Origin: Myxococcales bacterium
Lineage (GTDB): Bacteria > Myxococcota_A > Polyangia > Polyangiales > Houyiibacteriaceae
Direction: 5' to 3'
Length of the DNA: 64,000 bases
NCBI GenBank assembly: GCA_019637115.1
Contig: JAHBWH010000005.1
Span: 37,208 to 101,207, forward strand
The notes under the pieces were generated by a model. That model made no database searches, was not told where the DNA came from, and was given only the letters and a program-made list of their open reading frames with translations. Positions 26,545 to 36,281 of the stretch are shown here, piece by piece. The position numbers were made by a program, and so were the translations under genes. Every line of letters starts with the position of its first letter. Positions within the stretch are counted from its first letter, which is position 1.

Positions 26545-29312
26545 CCCTCGTCCTCCCCGTGAAGCTCCTCGAGCCGATCTCGCAGGTTCGCCCGCAACGC
26601 CGCGAGGCGCCCCGCGTCCCGGAGCTTACCTCCGCTCGCGTCCTGCACGTAGAAGACGTCCGCCACGCGGTCCCCCTCGGTGTTGACCTTCGAGAGCGCG
26701 ATCGTCAGGCCCTCGTCGTGGAGCGTCCGCGCGATCGTGTGGAGGACGCCGACGCGATCACGGGTGAAGACGTCCACGACCGTGAAGCGCGGCGACGCCG
26801 CGTTGTCGACGACGACCTCCGTCGCGACCGCGGGGCTGCGGCGACGCATCCAGGTCGGCGTCGACGCGATGCGCGCCAGCAGCATGTCGGCCGTGACCTC
26901 GCCGACCAGACAGGCGCGGAGGTCTTCTTGGAAACGCTCGACGAGCGCGCCGTCGACGGGCGCGACGTCGAGGTCGCGGCGCCCTGGACCTCGTTGCTCC
27001 CGACGGATCAGGAAGACGTCGAACGCGTAGCGCTCGAGCGTGTAGATCTGCGCGTCGACGATCGCGAGGCCGTTGCTGGCGAAGGCCGCCGTCACGTCCG
27101 AGAGCAAGCCCGGACGATCGTCGGTGAGCACGACGAGCTCGGCGAGTTCGTCGCTCGGCCCCGGCCCCATGCGGACGACGAGCGAGCGTTCATGGTCGAG
27201 CAGGACGGGCATCGAGGGATACGAGATGCGCTCGCTCGGGGAGATGGCGTCGCGCCAGATGCGCGCGTGGCGACGGATCACGTCGACCGGGTTCGCGAGC
27301 ACGTAGCGGTCGGGCATCGCGTCGACGAAGGCCTCGAGCACGTCCTGCCCCGCGTCGCCGACGAAGCCGACGCGGACCTCACGGCGGAGCTGCCCGGCAC
27401 GGCTCGCGGCGCTCGCGCGCTCCCCCTCGAGCGTGGCCGTGAGGCCGAAGAAGAGATCCTCGAGCATCCGCGCCTTCCACGCGCTCATCGCGGTCGGGTT
27501 GGTCGTCGAGAGCGTCGCGACCGAGAGCAGGTAGAGATCGCGCAGGCGCTCCTGCGAGCCCACCCGGTCCGCGAGCTCCGCGAGCGTCGCGGGGTCGCTC
27601 GTGTCTCGGCGGGTCGCCCAATGGTAGAGGCTGCGCTGCTCTTGGATGAGCCAGGCGACGTGCTCGACGTCGACCGCGCTCAGACCGAGTCGCTCGGCGA
27701 TCGGCCGCGAGAGCTGCGCGCCCCGCTCGGGCCGGTCGCCGCCGTGGACCTTGCCGAGCGCGTGCAGCAGCGTGGCGACGAAGAGCGGCGTGCGCCGCGG
27801 CGCCTCCGCGGCGAGCCGGCTCGCGAGGCCTTGCGCGGAGGCGACCTCGCCCGCGAAGAGCTCGCGCAGCCGATCGACCGATCGGACCACGTGCACGTCC
27901 ACGGTGTAGACGTGGTAGACGTCGTGGGTCGTGCGCCCGGTGAGCGGATCGAGCTCGGGGATCATCGCCGTCGTGAGGCCGAGCTCGTGGAGCTCCCCGA
28001 CCACGGAGCCGCGCCGCAGCGGTGCGCGCTTCACGCTCGTGAGCAGCTGCACGAAGAGCTGCGTCGCCTCCTCCGAGCCGCGCAGGCGCTCGCGCCAGGC
28101 CTCGTCGGCGGCGATGCGCGCGATGGCGTCTCGCGCGAAGGGATAGGGCGGCTCGTCGCGCTTGAGCACCTGGCGATAGAGCCGAAAGGCGAGCGCGGGA
28201 TCCTCGGCCAGCCGCTCGGAGGCGAGCAGCGTCACGTGACCGTCGAAGAGCGCGGTGCCGTCGCCGAGATCGCGCGCGGTGCTGTAGGCCTTCGGCCGCG
28301 CGGGGCGCGCGCGCTCGAGCATGCGCTCGGCCGTCTGCGCGACGATGCGCGCGTGGCGGTAATACGCCTGCATGAACTGCTCGACCGCGAGGACGACGCC
28401 GTCGACGAAGCCGAGCTCGACGGCGATCTCCTCTTGGTCGGCGAAGGTCAGCCGATCCTGCTGCCGGCCGGCCCGCAGATGCAGGACGTTGCGCACGCGC
28501 CACAGGAGCTCGCGCGCCGCCTCCAGCTCCTCGACCTCTCGCGCGAGCAACGCGCCCGTGCGCACGTAGTCGCCGCTGCGGCGGGCGTTCCAGCGCGCGC
28601 GCGCCGCCCACTCGGCGACGTCCAGGTCGCGCAGCCCGCCCCGCCCCTGCTTGACCTCGGGCTCGAGGAGGTAGAGCGAGTCGCCGAAGCGCTCGTGGCG
28701 CCGCTCGGTGTCCTCGCGGAGCGCGTCGAGGAACGTGACGAGGTGTGGCTCGAGCACCTGCCGCCGCGCGGCGCGCTCGAGCTCGCGGGTGATCTCGGCG
28801 TCGCCCGCGAGGTGGCGGAGGTCGAGCAAGGTGGTCGCCGTCCGGATGTCGTCGCGCGCGAGCGTCAGGGTCTCGTCGACGCCTCGGACCACGTGTCCGA
28901 CCTCGAGGCCGGCGTCCCAGAGGGGGTAGAGGAGCCCCTCGGCGATGCTCCTCGGGCGCTGGTCCTCGGGATCGTCGCAGAGGAAGAGCACGTCGACGTC
29001 GCTGTGGAGCCCGACGAGACCGCGCCCGTAGCCGCCGACCGCGACGAGCGCGAGCCGGCCCTGGCCGCGCGCGGGACGCGACGCCGCCTCCGCGGCGCAG
29101 AAGAGCGCCCCGAGCAGGCCGTCGAGCGCGCTGGAGAAGCGCTGCGCGGACACGACGCCGGGCTCGCCCCGGCGGACCGCGTCGGCGAAGGCCCGGCGGT
29201 GCACCCGCACGTAATCCCCGCAGCACGCGGACAATCCCGGCGCGAGCCGACCGAGATCCAAGGTCGGCTGTGGCTGGAGCTCCCTCACGAGGGGCGGAGT
29301 ATGGGAGCGCAC
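26541..29312 (-). CDS. glnD: GlnD homologue (PII uridylyltransferase), uridylyl-removing site degenerate
   Basis: 923-aa protein with the full GlnD order: nucleotidyltransferase (residues 60-220, G93-G-Y-G-R-G98 and S104-D105-V-D107 intact), helical linker, HD region (about 450-620) and two ACT domains (LVVLTDDRPGLLSDVTAAF; TVVDVFTRDRVGVLHTIA). GlnD senses glutamine and adds or removes UMP on PII. The HD part lacks its metal ligands: the expected HD is H517-A518, GGDH is GGDR (527), the HH pair is E558-Q559 and the later Asp of VADI is replaced (SVATL). Uridylyl transfer should persist while removal is probably lost. Cotranscribed with the TPR lipoprotein. Confidence 0.93.
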   Translation of the reverse strand: MRSHTPPLVRELQPQPTLDLGRLAPGLSACCGDYVRVHRRAFADAVRRGEPGVVSAQRFSSALDGLLGALFCAAEAASRPARGQGRLALVAVGGYGRGLVGLHSDVDVLFLCDDPEDQRPRSIAEGLLYPLWDAGLEVGHVVRGVDETLTLARDDIRTATTLLDLRHLAGDAEITRELERAARRQVLEPHLVTFLDALREDTERRHERFGDSLYLLEPEVKQGRGGLRDLDVAEWAARARWNARRSGDYVRTGALLAREVEELEAARELLWRVRNVLHLRAGRQQDRLTFADQEEIAVELGFVDGVVLAVEQFMQAYYRHARIVAQTAERMLERARPARPKAYSTARDLGDGTALFDGHVTLLASERLAEDPALAFRLYRQVLKRDEPPYPFARDAIARIAADEAWRERLRGSEEATQLFVQLLTSVKRAPLRRGSVVGELHELGLTTAMIPELDPLTGRTTHDVYHVYTVDVHVVRSVDRLRELFAGEVASAQGLASRLAAEAPRRTPLFVATLLHALGKVHGGDRPERGAQLSRPIAERLGLSAVDVEHVAWLIQEQRSLYHWATRRDTSDPATLAELADRVGSQERLRDLYLLSVATLSTTNPTAMSAWKARMLEDLFFGLTATLEGERASAASRAGQLRREVRVGFVGDAGQDVLEAFVDAMPDRYVLANPVDVIRRHARIWRDAISPSERISYPSMPVLLDHERSLVVRMGPGPSDELAELVVLTDDRPGLLSDVTAAFASNGLAIVDAQIYTLERYAFDVFLIRREQRGPGRRDLDVAPVDGALVERFQEDLRACLVGEVTADMLLARIASTPTWMRRRSPAVATEVVVDNAASPRFTVVDVFTRDRVGVLHTIARTLHDEGLTIALSKVNTEGDRVADVFYVQDASGGKLRDAGRLAALRANLRDRLEELHGEDEG

Positions 29313-29335
29313 CGCAGCCCCCGCAAACCAGTGGC

Positions 29336-30703
29336 TCAGCCGCCGAGGTCGACCTCGTCACGGGTCGCGAACTGGGCCGTGCCCCACGACTCCCCCGTCC
29401 ACCCGAGCGCGCGCAGACACGTGAAGGGGATCTGCTGAGCCATGGCGCGCTCGAGCCGCACGTGCGCGCCCGGGTAGCGCAGCGCGCCCCCCGCCCGCCC
29501 CGCGACGAGGAGCGGAAAGTCCCCGAAGCTGTGCTCCGCGCCTCCCGAGAGCTCGGAGGTGCCGAGCACGAGCGAGCGGTCGAGCACGTTCCCGTCGCCC
29601 TCCTCGACGTCGCGCAGCGCCACGAGGAAGTCGCCGAAGACGTCCACGAAGTATTGGAGCCCGGTGCGTGTGTTCGCCGAGTAGCCGACGTTGTGCTCGT
29701 ACTCGTGGAAGCTGATGGGGGAGCCGTTGTGGACGAGCCCGGTCGGGAAGATGTCCGGGTAGCCCGAGTGGGAGGCGGGGCTCGAGAACTCCATGGAGAC
29801 GACGCGGGTCAGGTCGCACGCGAACGCCATCGCGGAGAGCTCCGCCATGATGCGCGCCCGCGCGCGATAGGAGGCCGCGCTCGCCGGGCGCTCGGGCGTC
29901 TCGCACGCGGAGGGGCTCGACCCGCCCTCCCCGCGCACCCGCCGCTCCAGATCGCGGACCGCGTCGAGGTGATGCTCGAGGCGGGTGCGGTCGCTCGCGC
30001 CCAAGCGTCCCTCGAGCGAACGCGCTTCGTCCAGGACGGCGTCGAGCACGCTCGCCCGCGCGAGATCCTCCGGCGTCGGCCCGTCGGGCGGCCGCTCGAC
30101 GCCGAAGAGCATGTCGAAGACCGCGCCGGGGTCGAACGTGGGCTCGTTGTAGAGGTAGGGGCCGCGGTGCGAGGTGTAGCGCACCGCGGTGCCGGGTCCG
30201 CGAACCCCGTGCAGTGGCGTGACCGCGAGCACGAGCGAGCGGAAGCGCGCGGGCCCGAGCACGTCGGCGGCGACCTCGTCGACGGTCGGGCCGGAGACGG
30301 TCATGAAGTCCCAGTCGTTGCTCTCGCTCGCGTACGCGGGATCGATGACCGGGTTTCCGCCCGCGAGGATGCCGACGGCGCCCTCGACGTGAGGGTTGTT
30401 GCGTCGTCGCACGGGCAGGCTCGTCCCCGAGACGACGTTGACGTACTCGCGCACCGGCGCGAGACCGCGGAGCAACGGCGTCGGCTCCCAGCCGGCCCCG
30501 GTGGTCGTCGGCGCCCAAGCGCCGGGGTGCGTGCCGTTGCCCCAGAACCAGAGCACGAAGCGCCGCGGGAGCGCCCCCCCGTCCGCGAGCGCCGTCCCGC
30601 CGAGGTTCATCATCGCCTCGAGCAGCGGCACGCCGACGGCGACGGTGGCCCCCCCGACGAGACTGCCCCGCAAGAACGTTCGCCGGGAGAGATGGCGACT
30701 CAT
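29336..30703 (-). CDS. Tat-exported DUF1552 protein
   Basis: 455-aa protein of the DUF1552 family. N-terminal twin-arginine signal SRRTFLRGS followed by a hydrophobic stretch (LVGGATVAVGVPLLEA). Family segments include FVLWFWGNGTHPGAWAP, YVNVVSGTS, AFACDLTRVVSMEFSS and LGTSELSGG. The family has an alkaline-phosphatase-superfamily-like (DUF1501-related) look, but its function is unknown. Start ATG at 30703 overlaps the stop of the DUF1592 gene by four bases. The pair always travels together in myxobacteria and planctomycetes. Confidence 0.9.
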   Translation of the reverse strand: MSRHLSRRTFLRGSLVGGATVAVGVPLLEAMMNLGGTALADGGALPRRFVLWFWGNGTHPGAWAPTTTGAGWEPTPLLRGLAPVREYVNVVSGTSLPVRRRNNPHVEGAVGILAGGNPVIDPAYASESNDWDFMTVSGPTVDEVAADVLGPARFRSLVLAVTPLHGVRGPGTAVRYTSHRGPYLYNEPTFDPGAVFDMLFGVERPPDGPTPEDLARASVLDAVLDEARSLEGRLGASDRTRLEHHLDAVRDLERRVRGEGGSSPSACETPERPASAASYRARARIMAELSAMAFACDLTRVVSMEFSSPASHSGYPDIFPTGLVHNGSPISFHEYEHNVGYSANTRTGLQYFVDVFGDFLVALRDVEEGDGNVLDRSLVLGTSELSGGAEHSFGDFPLLVAGRAGGALRYPGAHVRLERAMAQQIPFTCLRALGWTGESWGTAQFATRDEVDLGG

Positions 30704-32298
30704 GGCGTTCCCTCCTCGCTCGGCCACCCGAAGCGGAAGGCCTCGCTGCGAGCGACCTCGCGGACCATCGCGCGGAGCTCGTCGCGCGCGATCTCGCGGA
30801 TCACGTGGTTGCCGGCGGATGCCGTCGAGCCGGCGCCGAACGCGAAGAGCTGCGCCGCCATGCACGGCAAGAAGCTCGGGTGCTCGGCGAGGGCCTCGCC
30901 GAGCTCGACGGCGTCCGCGAAGGGGACTCCGTCGAGCTCTCCGCTCGGGTCGATCTCGAGGCCGTTGTGCATCGCGCGATAGCTGCCGTCGGCCTCGAAG
31001 TGCTCGAGGGCGAGCCCGATCGGGTCGATGAAGGCGTGACAGCTGGCGCACCCACGATCGCGTTGGTGGAGACCGACGAGCTCCCGCGTCGTCATCAGGC
31101 GGCCGTCCTCGACCTCTGGGAGCTGCGTGCTCACCTCGGGTGGCGGCGGAGGGATGGCCTGGCAGAGCAGCCGGCGGCGGACGAACAGACCGCGCAGCGC
31201 CGGAGAGGTCGTGCCGGGGTACGCGTGCATCGCGAGGACGCCCGGGGTGGTGAGCACGCCGCGCCGCGGGTCGTCGTCACCGAGCTCGTACCGCACGAGC
31301 TCCGGGCCGAGCTCGGCAGGCTCGAGGCCGTAATAGGGTGCGAGCGCGCGATCGATGAACACGTCCCGCGTCGTGAAGAGCGCCCCGAGGTGGTCCTCGC
31401 GCACGGCGGTCGCGGCGATCCGAAGGAGCTGCGGCTCGAGAGAGGGCCGCTGCGCGGCGAAGTCGGGGTAGAGGTCGGGGTTCTTCTCGAGCGCGCGGAG
31501 CGTGTCGGTCTCGAGCAGGTCGGCGAGGAACGCCTCGACGCCCTCCCGTGCCCGCGGGTCGTCGAGCATCCAGGCGATGGCGGCGTCGAGGTCCTCGTCG
31601 GTCACGAGGGCGTCCGCCTCGGCGAGATCGAGCAGCGCGTCGTCGGGCGTCGAGCTCCAGACGAGGAACGCGAGCCGAGTCGCCATCTCGTGGCTCGTGT
31701 AGCGGACGCGATCGCCGTCCACCTCCCCAAGCTCCACGCGGTAGAGGAAGCTCGGAGATTGGAGCACGCCCGTGAGCGCGTGCTCGAGCCCGCGCGTCGG
31801 GTCGCCGAGGAGCTCGGTCACGCGCGAGAAGACCCCGTGCCACCGCGCGAGCTCCTCCTCCGTGAGCGCGCGCCGATACGCGCGCCGACCGACCCGCGCC
31901 AGCACCTCCCGCGCGCAGCCGTCCGCGTCGGGGGCGCATGGCACGAGCCGAGACCGCCGCGCCTCGTCCGCGAGGACGTAGGCGACGATCTCGCGCGCCG
32001 CACCTTCGTACGCCTCGACGGTGGTGGGCGAGAAGCCGCCACGGGCCGCCGCCACGGACGTCGCCCACTGCCCGACCGCCCGAACGGGGGCGTCATCCTC
32101 CGCCGCGAGCCCGAGCACGGTGCGGACGCTCGCGACGTATTGCCGAGGCGTGAGCGTGCGGAGGCCGGCGGGCGGCGGCCGAAGCGCCACCGGGCTCAGC
32201 GTCGGGAGAGGCTCGCCGCGCGGAGCGTCCTCGATCGTCGCGGTACACGCGAGGACGAGGAGGACGCTCGACACCATCACCCGCCGCGAGGGAGCCAT
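30700..32298 (-). CDS. DUF1592/DUF1588/DUF1595 cytochrome-c-like lipoprotein
   Basis: 532-aa exported protein with lipobox-like VLLVLAC. Domains in order: DUF1587-like start (LTPRQYVASVRTVLGL), DUF1595 (REVLARVGRRAYRRALTEEEL), DUF1592 (LQSPSFLYRVELGEV), DUF1588 (RRGVLTTPGVLAMHA), then a single heme-binding CASCH in DRGCASCHAFIDPIGLALEHF and a DUF1585-like C-terminus. The CXXCH suggests one c-type heme and an extracytoplasmic redox role. It is the first gene of the pair with DUF1552. Confidence 0.9.
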   Translation of the reverse strand: MAPSRRVMVSSVLLVLACTATIEDAPRGEPLPTLSPVALRPPPAGLRTLTPRQYVASVRTVLGLAAEDDAPVRAVGQWATSVAAARGGFSPTTVEAYEGAAREIVAYVLADEARRSRLVPCAPDADGCAREVLARVGRRAYRRALTEEELARWHGVFSRVTELLGDPTRGLEHALTGVLQSPSFLYRVELGEVDGDRVRYTSHEMATRLAFLVWSSTPDDALLDLAEADALVTDEDLDAAIAWMLDDPRAREGVEAFLADLLETDTLRALEKNPDLYPDFAAQRPSLEPQLLRIAATAVREDHLGALFTTRDVFIDRALAPYYGLEPAELGPELVRYELGDDDPRRGVLTTPGVLAMHAYPGTTSPALRGLFVRRRLLCQAIPPPPPEVSTQLPEVEDGRLMTTRELVGLHQRDRGCASCHAFIDPIGLALEHFEADGSYRAMHNGLEIDPSGELDGVPFADAVELGEALAEHPSFLPCMAAQLFAFGAGSTASAGNHVIREIARDELRAMVREVARSEAFRFGWPSEEGTP

Positions 32299-32508
32299 GA
32301 CTCTCCCTCGCTGCAAACCGCGTACCACGGAATTTTTCTCCCATAACGGAACCGCGATCGTCACGGCGCTGGAGCTCCCCTCGCGATGGAGCCGCCAATT
32401 CGAGGCGAAAGCGCGCGGTCGGCGACGCATGACGCTCCTGCGGCGCGCGTCGCGTGGAGAAGCCCCATGGAGCCTCGCGTCCCCATCGCGCCATCACGGC
32501 GCGGGCGA

Positions 32509-32958
32509 TCAGCGGCCGACGAGCTCCGCGAGCCGGTCGTCCCACTCGTCGGCGACGGCGGCGACGGTCCGGAGCAGATCCTCGAACTCCTCGTAGTCGA
32601 GCCCCCCTAGGCGTCGGTGCGCGCGGAGATAGACCGCGTCGCGATCGCGGTCGATGGCGAAGGCGGCGTCGCTCGTGACCAGGAAGTTGAGCTCGAGCAG
32701 GCGTCGATAGAACGCCTCCCGGTCCTCGCGTGGGACGTCGAGGACACGCGAGAGCAAGAGGAGCACGCCGTGCGCCTCGAGCACGTTGACCCCGACCTGC
32801 GCCGATCCCCGGGTCAGCTCGGTGTAGCCGTCCTCGTCGAGCGGATCGACCGGCGTCTCGTGCGCGGCGCCGTAGCGGCGGAGGTAGTCGTTGACCATCT
32901 CCAGGGCGTCGCGATAGACCCGGCCGCTCGGGCGGTCCTCGTAGGTGGGTTGGCTCAT
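32509..32958 (-). CDS. YbjN / type III chaperone-like domain protein
   Basis: 149-aa soluble protein (MSQPTYEDRPSGRVYRD). It shows the alternating pattern of the YbjN/CesT fold: GSAQVGVNVLEAHGVLLLLSRVL, FYRRLLELNFLVTSDAAFAID, DAVYLRAHRRLGGLDYEEF and a terminal helix LLRTVAAVADEWDDRLAELV. YbjN proteins are stress or motility linked and CesT proteins are secretion chaperones; neither role can be chosen. The ATG (32958) overlaps the ATG of the divergent amidase gene. The 210-base gap between 32299 and 32508 shows no gene. Confidence 0.75.
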   Translation of the reverse strand: MSQPTYEDRPSGRVYRDALEMVNDYLRRYGAAHETPVDPLDEDGYTELTRGSAQVGVNVLEAHGVLLLLSRVLDVPREDREAFYRRLLELNFLVTSDAAFAIDRDRDAVYLRAHRRLGGLDYEEFEDLLRTVAAVADEWDDRLAELVGR

Positions 32959-34510
32959 GGCAGCGCGACGCGAGGGTAGTGCGACGGGACCGAGAGCGAA
33001 ACACCTTCGGCCCCTCCCTCGGCTTCGTCGACGAAGCCGCGCAGGGCTCTGCGCCCTGCTCGTCCTCGTCGCCGCGAGCGGGTGTGGGGACGACGCCAGC
33101 GCGGACTCGCTCGCGGCCGATCGCGCGACGGCGACGTCGTCCGTCGGGCGCGACGCCGTGCGCGCGGCGCTCGCCTGGCGCGAGGGCGCGCGGCGCGTCG
33201 GCGACGAGCTCGAGCTCGTGCGCGCCGAGCGTCGACTCCGCGAGCTCGCCGACGCGCCGGGCACCCGCTGCGCGGCCAGCCTGGCGCTCGCGCGGCTCCG
33301 CGCGGACGCGGAGCCTCGACGCGCCTACCTCGACGCCGCGGCGGCGCTCGAGCGCGACCCGGATGAGCCTGGATGCCGCGAAGAGGCCCGCGCGCTGCTC
33401 GCCTCGCTCGACGCCCACCGACCTCCGTTGGCGGACGGACCGGGCCCCTCGACCATGGAGCCGGGCGACCTCCCGCGCGCTGAGCGCGAGTGCCGCGTCG
33501 ACCGCGTCGCGGTCTTCGGCACCGGCCCGACGGGCGCGCCCTCGCGCGGGCTGCGCCTGGTGCTCTTCCCCGAGGGGGAGTGCGCGCTCGAAGGCCACGC
33601 CGACGGGGAGCGCTTCGTCGTACGCGGGCTGGGGCTGCGCGTCGGGGAGGCTGTGCCCGCGGAGCTGCCGCTGAGCGAGGGGGGCGCGCGGCTCCTGCGG
33701 CGCTCGGACGACGGCTTCGACCTCTGGCTGGACCCCGGCGCGAGCGCGACCGCCTTCGACCTCGGCAGCCGCTTCTTGGTCGACGTCGCCGCCGACGTCT
33801 CGGTCGACGAGCGCGCCGCCCGGGCCCAGGGGCGGGTCATCGTGCTCGACCCGGGCCACGGCGGCGACGACTTCGGCGCCCGCTTCGTCGGCCTCCGCGA
33901 GTCGCGGCTCGTGCTGGACATCACGGCGCGGGCCGCGCGCATCCTCGAGCGCCGCCTGCCGGCGTCGCAGGTCGTGCTCACCCGCACGCGCGACGAGATC
34001 GTGAGCCTCGAAGCGCGCACCGCGCACGCGAACGCGGTCGGCGCGGATCTCTTCGTCTCCGTGCACCTCAACGCCGCCGACGAGGAGGTGCGCGTGGGCG
34101 GCGTGACCACGTTCGTGCTGGACGTCACGAACGACCGCCAGGCGCTCCGGCTCGCCGCGCGCGAGAACGCGATGCCCGTCAGCGAGGTCACGGGCATCCA
34201 GCGCCTGCTCGCGCGGGTCCACCGCGCCGACCAGGTCGAGCGCTCCCGGCGCCTCGCGGCGCTCGTGCACGAGTCGACGCTCGCGAGCGGCCGCCGCGTC
34301 TTGCCGGGGCTCCCCGACCGAGGCGTGAAGAGCGCGATGTTCTACGTGCTCGTCGGCGCGCGCATGCCCGCCGTCCTGCTCGAGGCGTCATTCCTGACGA
34401 AGTCCGAAGAGGCCGCGGCGCTGCGCACGGAGGCCTACCGCGAGGCGCTCGCCTCGGGGATCGCCGAGGGCATCGTACGCTACGTCACCGAGGTCGACGC
34501 TTCGGACTGA
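32957..34510 (+). CDS. N-acetylmuramoyl-L-alanine amidase, lipoprotein (Amidase_3)
   Basis: 517-aa zinc amidase that cuts the amide bond between MurNAc and the stem peptide. A basic N-terminus and hydrophobic ALLVLVAASGC form a lipoprotein signal. A TPR-like helical region (60-160) and an AMIN-like beta region (170-290) precede the catalytic domain (about 295-510). Zinc and catalytic residues are visible: His in LDPGHGGDDFGA, Glu in LRESRLVLD, His in VSVHLNA and Glu in LLEASFL. The start ATG at 32957 shares three bases with the divergent start codon; no start codon occurs between it and the signal, so it must lie here or at GTG 32945. Confidence 0.92.
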   Translation: MAARREGSATGPRAKHLRPLPRLRRRSRAGLCALLVLVAASGCGDDASADSLAADRATATSSVGRDAVRAALAWREGARRVGDELELVRAERRLRELADAPGTRCAASLALARLRADAEPRRAYLDAAAALERDPDEPGCREEARALLASLDAHRPPLADGPGPSTMEPGDLPRAERECRVDRVAVFGTGPTGAPSRGLRLVLFPEGECALEGHADGERFVVRGLGLRVGEAVPAELPLSEGGARLLRRSDDGFDLWLDPGASATAFDLGSRFLVDVAADVSVDERAARAQGRVIVLDPGHGGDDFGARFVGLRESRLVLDITARAARILERRLPASQVVLTRTRDEIVSLEARTAHANAVGADLFVSVHLNAADEEVRVGGVTTFVLDVTNDRQALRLAARENAMPVSEVTGIQRLLARVHRADQVERSRRLAALVHESTLASGRRVLPGLPDRGVKSAMFYVLVGARMPAVLLEASFLTKSEEAAALRTEAYREALASGIAEGIVRYVTEVDASD

Positions 34511-34536
34511 GCGCCACTCGACGGCCAACCGAAGCC

Positions 34537-35121
34537 TCACTCGGACGACGCGGGCGCGGGGGGGAAGACGCGGCCGACGTCGAGCGCCACCGCGTCGAAA
34601 GGCGGGATCCCCACCACGTCACCGTCGGTGAAGCGCCCGGCCTCGGTCCATCGCTCGCCCTGGCGGACGAGCGCCTCGAGGACGCGCGTGTCGGGGTCGA
34701 CGAGCCAGAGGTACGGAACCCCCGCCTCCAGGTAGAGTCTCGCCTTCGTCACCCGGTCGTAGCGGGCGTTGCTCGGAGAGGTCACCTCGCAGATCCAATC
34801 CGGCACGACGTCGATCGGCCGCAGATCCCAGGGCTCGAGGAGCCGCTCGCGGCGCCACCCCGCGAGGTCGGGACGCACGATGTCGTGTGGCGAGAGGCGC
34901 ACGTCGACCTCGAGCAGGATCCACCATCCCCCAGGCCCCCCGGCGCCGTCGTCGTCGTCGAAGGGCCTGCCGATGAAACCTCGGATCGCACCCTGCACCT
35001 TCGAGTGCCGCGGGAGCGGCGCGGGTGCGACCTCGATCGTCCCGCGAACGACCTCGGCTCTCACGTCGTCGGGCAACGCGAGCAGATCGGCGTAGGACGC
35101 GAGCTTCGGCACGGCGGACAC
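34537..35121 (-). CDS. Uma2-family putative endonuclease
   Basis: 194-aa DUF820/Uma2 protein. SYADLLALPDDVRAEVVRGTIE, HSKVQGAIRGFIG, the active-site Asp in IVRPDLAGW, the Glu..Lys pair of ICEVTSPSNARYDRVTKARLY and YLWLVDPDTRVLEAL are all family features. It is a distant relative of the member at 18.45 kb, not a recent duplicate. It converges with the amidase and lies 44 bases from the tdh stop codon. Confidence 0.9.
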   Translation of the reverse strand: MSAVPKLASYADLLALPDDVRAEVVRGTIEVAPAPLPRHSKVQGAIRGFIGRPFDDDDGAGGPGGWWILLEVDVRLSPHDIVRPDLAGWRRERLLEPWDLRPIDVVPDWICEVTSPSNARYDRVTKARLYLEAGVPYLWLVDPDTRVLEALVRQGERWTEAGRFTDGDVVGIPPFDAVALDVGRVFPPAPASSE

Positions 35122-35165
35122 CCCGACAGCTTAGCAGCGAACGAGCCCACGCGGAGCTGCGCCCG

Positions 35166-36218
35166 TCAGCCCCAGTCGAGGACGACCTTGCCGCTCTTGC
35201 CGCTGCGCATCACGTCGAAACCCTCTTGGAAGGCGCCGACGTCGTAGCGGTGCGTGAGCAGGGGAGAGACGTCGAGGCCGCTCTGCAGCATCGCGACCAT
35301 CTTGTACCAGGTCTCGAACATCTCTCGGCCGTAGATGCCCTTCATCACGAGTCCCTTGAAGATCACGTGGTTCCAGTCGATCGTGACGTCCTTGGGCGGG
35401 ATGCCGAGGAGGGCGACGCGCCCGCCGTGGTTCATCGTGTCGAGCATCGAGCGGAGGGCTTGGCCGTTGCCGCTCATCTCGAGGCCCACGTCGAAGCCCT
35501 CGGTCATGCCGAGCTCCTTCATCACGTCCCGGAGGTCCTCGCGGGCGACGTTCACCGCGCGGGTCGCGCCCATCTTGCGCGCCAGATCGAGGCGGTAGTC
35601 GTTGACGTCGGTGATGACGACGTAGCGCGCGCCCACGTGGCGCGCGATCGCGGCGCCCATGATGCCGATGGGGCCCGCTCCCGTGATGAGGACGTCCTCG
35701 CCGACGAGATCGAACGAGAGCGCCGTGTGCGCGGCGTTGCCGAGCGGGTCGAGGTAGGCGGCGATCTCGTCGGGGATGTTCGCGGGGAGCTTGAAGGCGT
35801 TGACGGCGGGGATCGCGAGGTAGTCGGCGAACGCCCCGGGTCGGTTGACGCCGACCCCGACCGTGTTGCGGCAGAGGTGGCGCTTGCCCGCGCGGCAGTT
35901 GCGGCAGTAGCCGCAGGTGATGTGGCCCTCGCCGCTCACGCGGTCGCCGACGACGAAGCCGCGGACGTGGCTGCCGACCGCCGCCACGACGCCGCTGAAC
36001 TCGTGGCCGACGGTCATGGGCACCGGGATCGTCTCCTGCGCCCACTCGTCCCAGTTGTAGATGTGCACGTCCGTGCCGCAGATGGCGGTCTTGCGCACGC
36101 GGACGAGCACGTCGTTGGGGCCGATCTCGGGCACCGAGACCTCGTCCATCCAGATGCCCTCGCGTCGCTCCTTCTTCACCAGCGCGCGCATCGATTGGGG
36201 GATCGGCGTGAGGTCCAT
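35166..36218 (-). CDS. tdh: L-threonine 3-dehydrogenase
   Basis: Zinc- and NAD-dependent oxidation of threonine to 2-amino-3-oxobutyrate. 350 aa. Catalytic zinc ligands C47 ([14 protein letters not shown]) and H72-E73 (VGHEFSG), structural zinc cysteines C102, C105, C108 and C116, and the Rossmann motif [15 protein letters not shown]. It follows kbl by 63 bases in the same direction, the same pair as kbl-tdh of Escherichia coli. Confidence 0.97.
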   Translation of the reverse strand: MDLTPIPQSMRALVKKERREGIWMDEVSVPEIGPNDVLVRVRKTAICGTDVHIYNWDEWAQETIPVPMTVGHEFSGVVAAVGSHVRGFVVGDRVSGEGHITCGYCRNCRAGKRHLCRNTVGVGVNRPGAFADYLAIPAVNAFKLPANIPDEIAAYLDPLGNAAHTALSFDLVGEDVLITGAGPIGIMGAAIARHVGARYVVITDVNDYRLDLARKMGATRAVNVAREDLRDVMKELGMTEGFDVGLEMSGNGQALRSMLDTMNHGGRVALLGIPPKDVTIDWNHVIFKGLVMKGIYGREMFETWYKMVAMLQSGLDVSPLLTHRYDVGAFQEGFDVMRSGKSGKVVLDWG

Positions 36219-36281
36219 GTCGGCTCTGCTGCTTTCCGTCTCTCGGGGATCGTGGGAGTGGTGGTGGTCGGTGGGTTTGGA

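Noticed and set aside
26529..29438. Open frame of 969 codons on the plus strand
   Set aside because: Exact antisense of glnD; Arg/Glu/Val-rich with no fold-like pattern.
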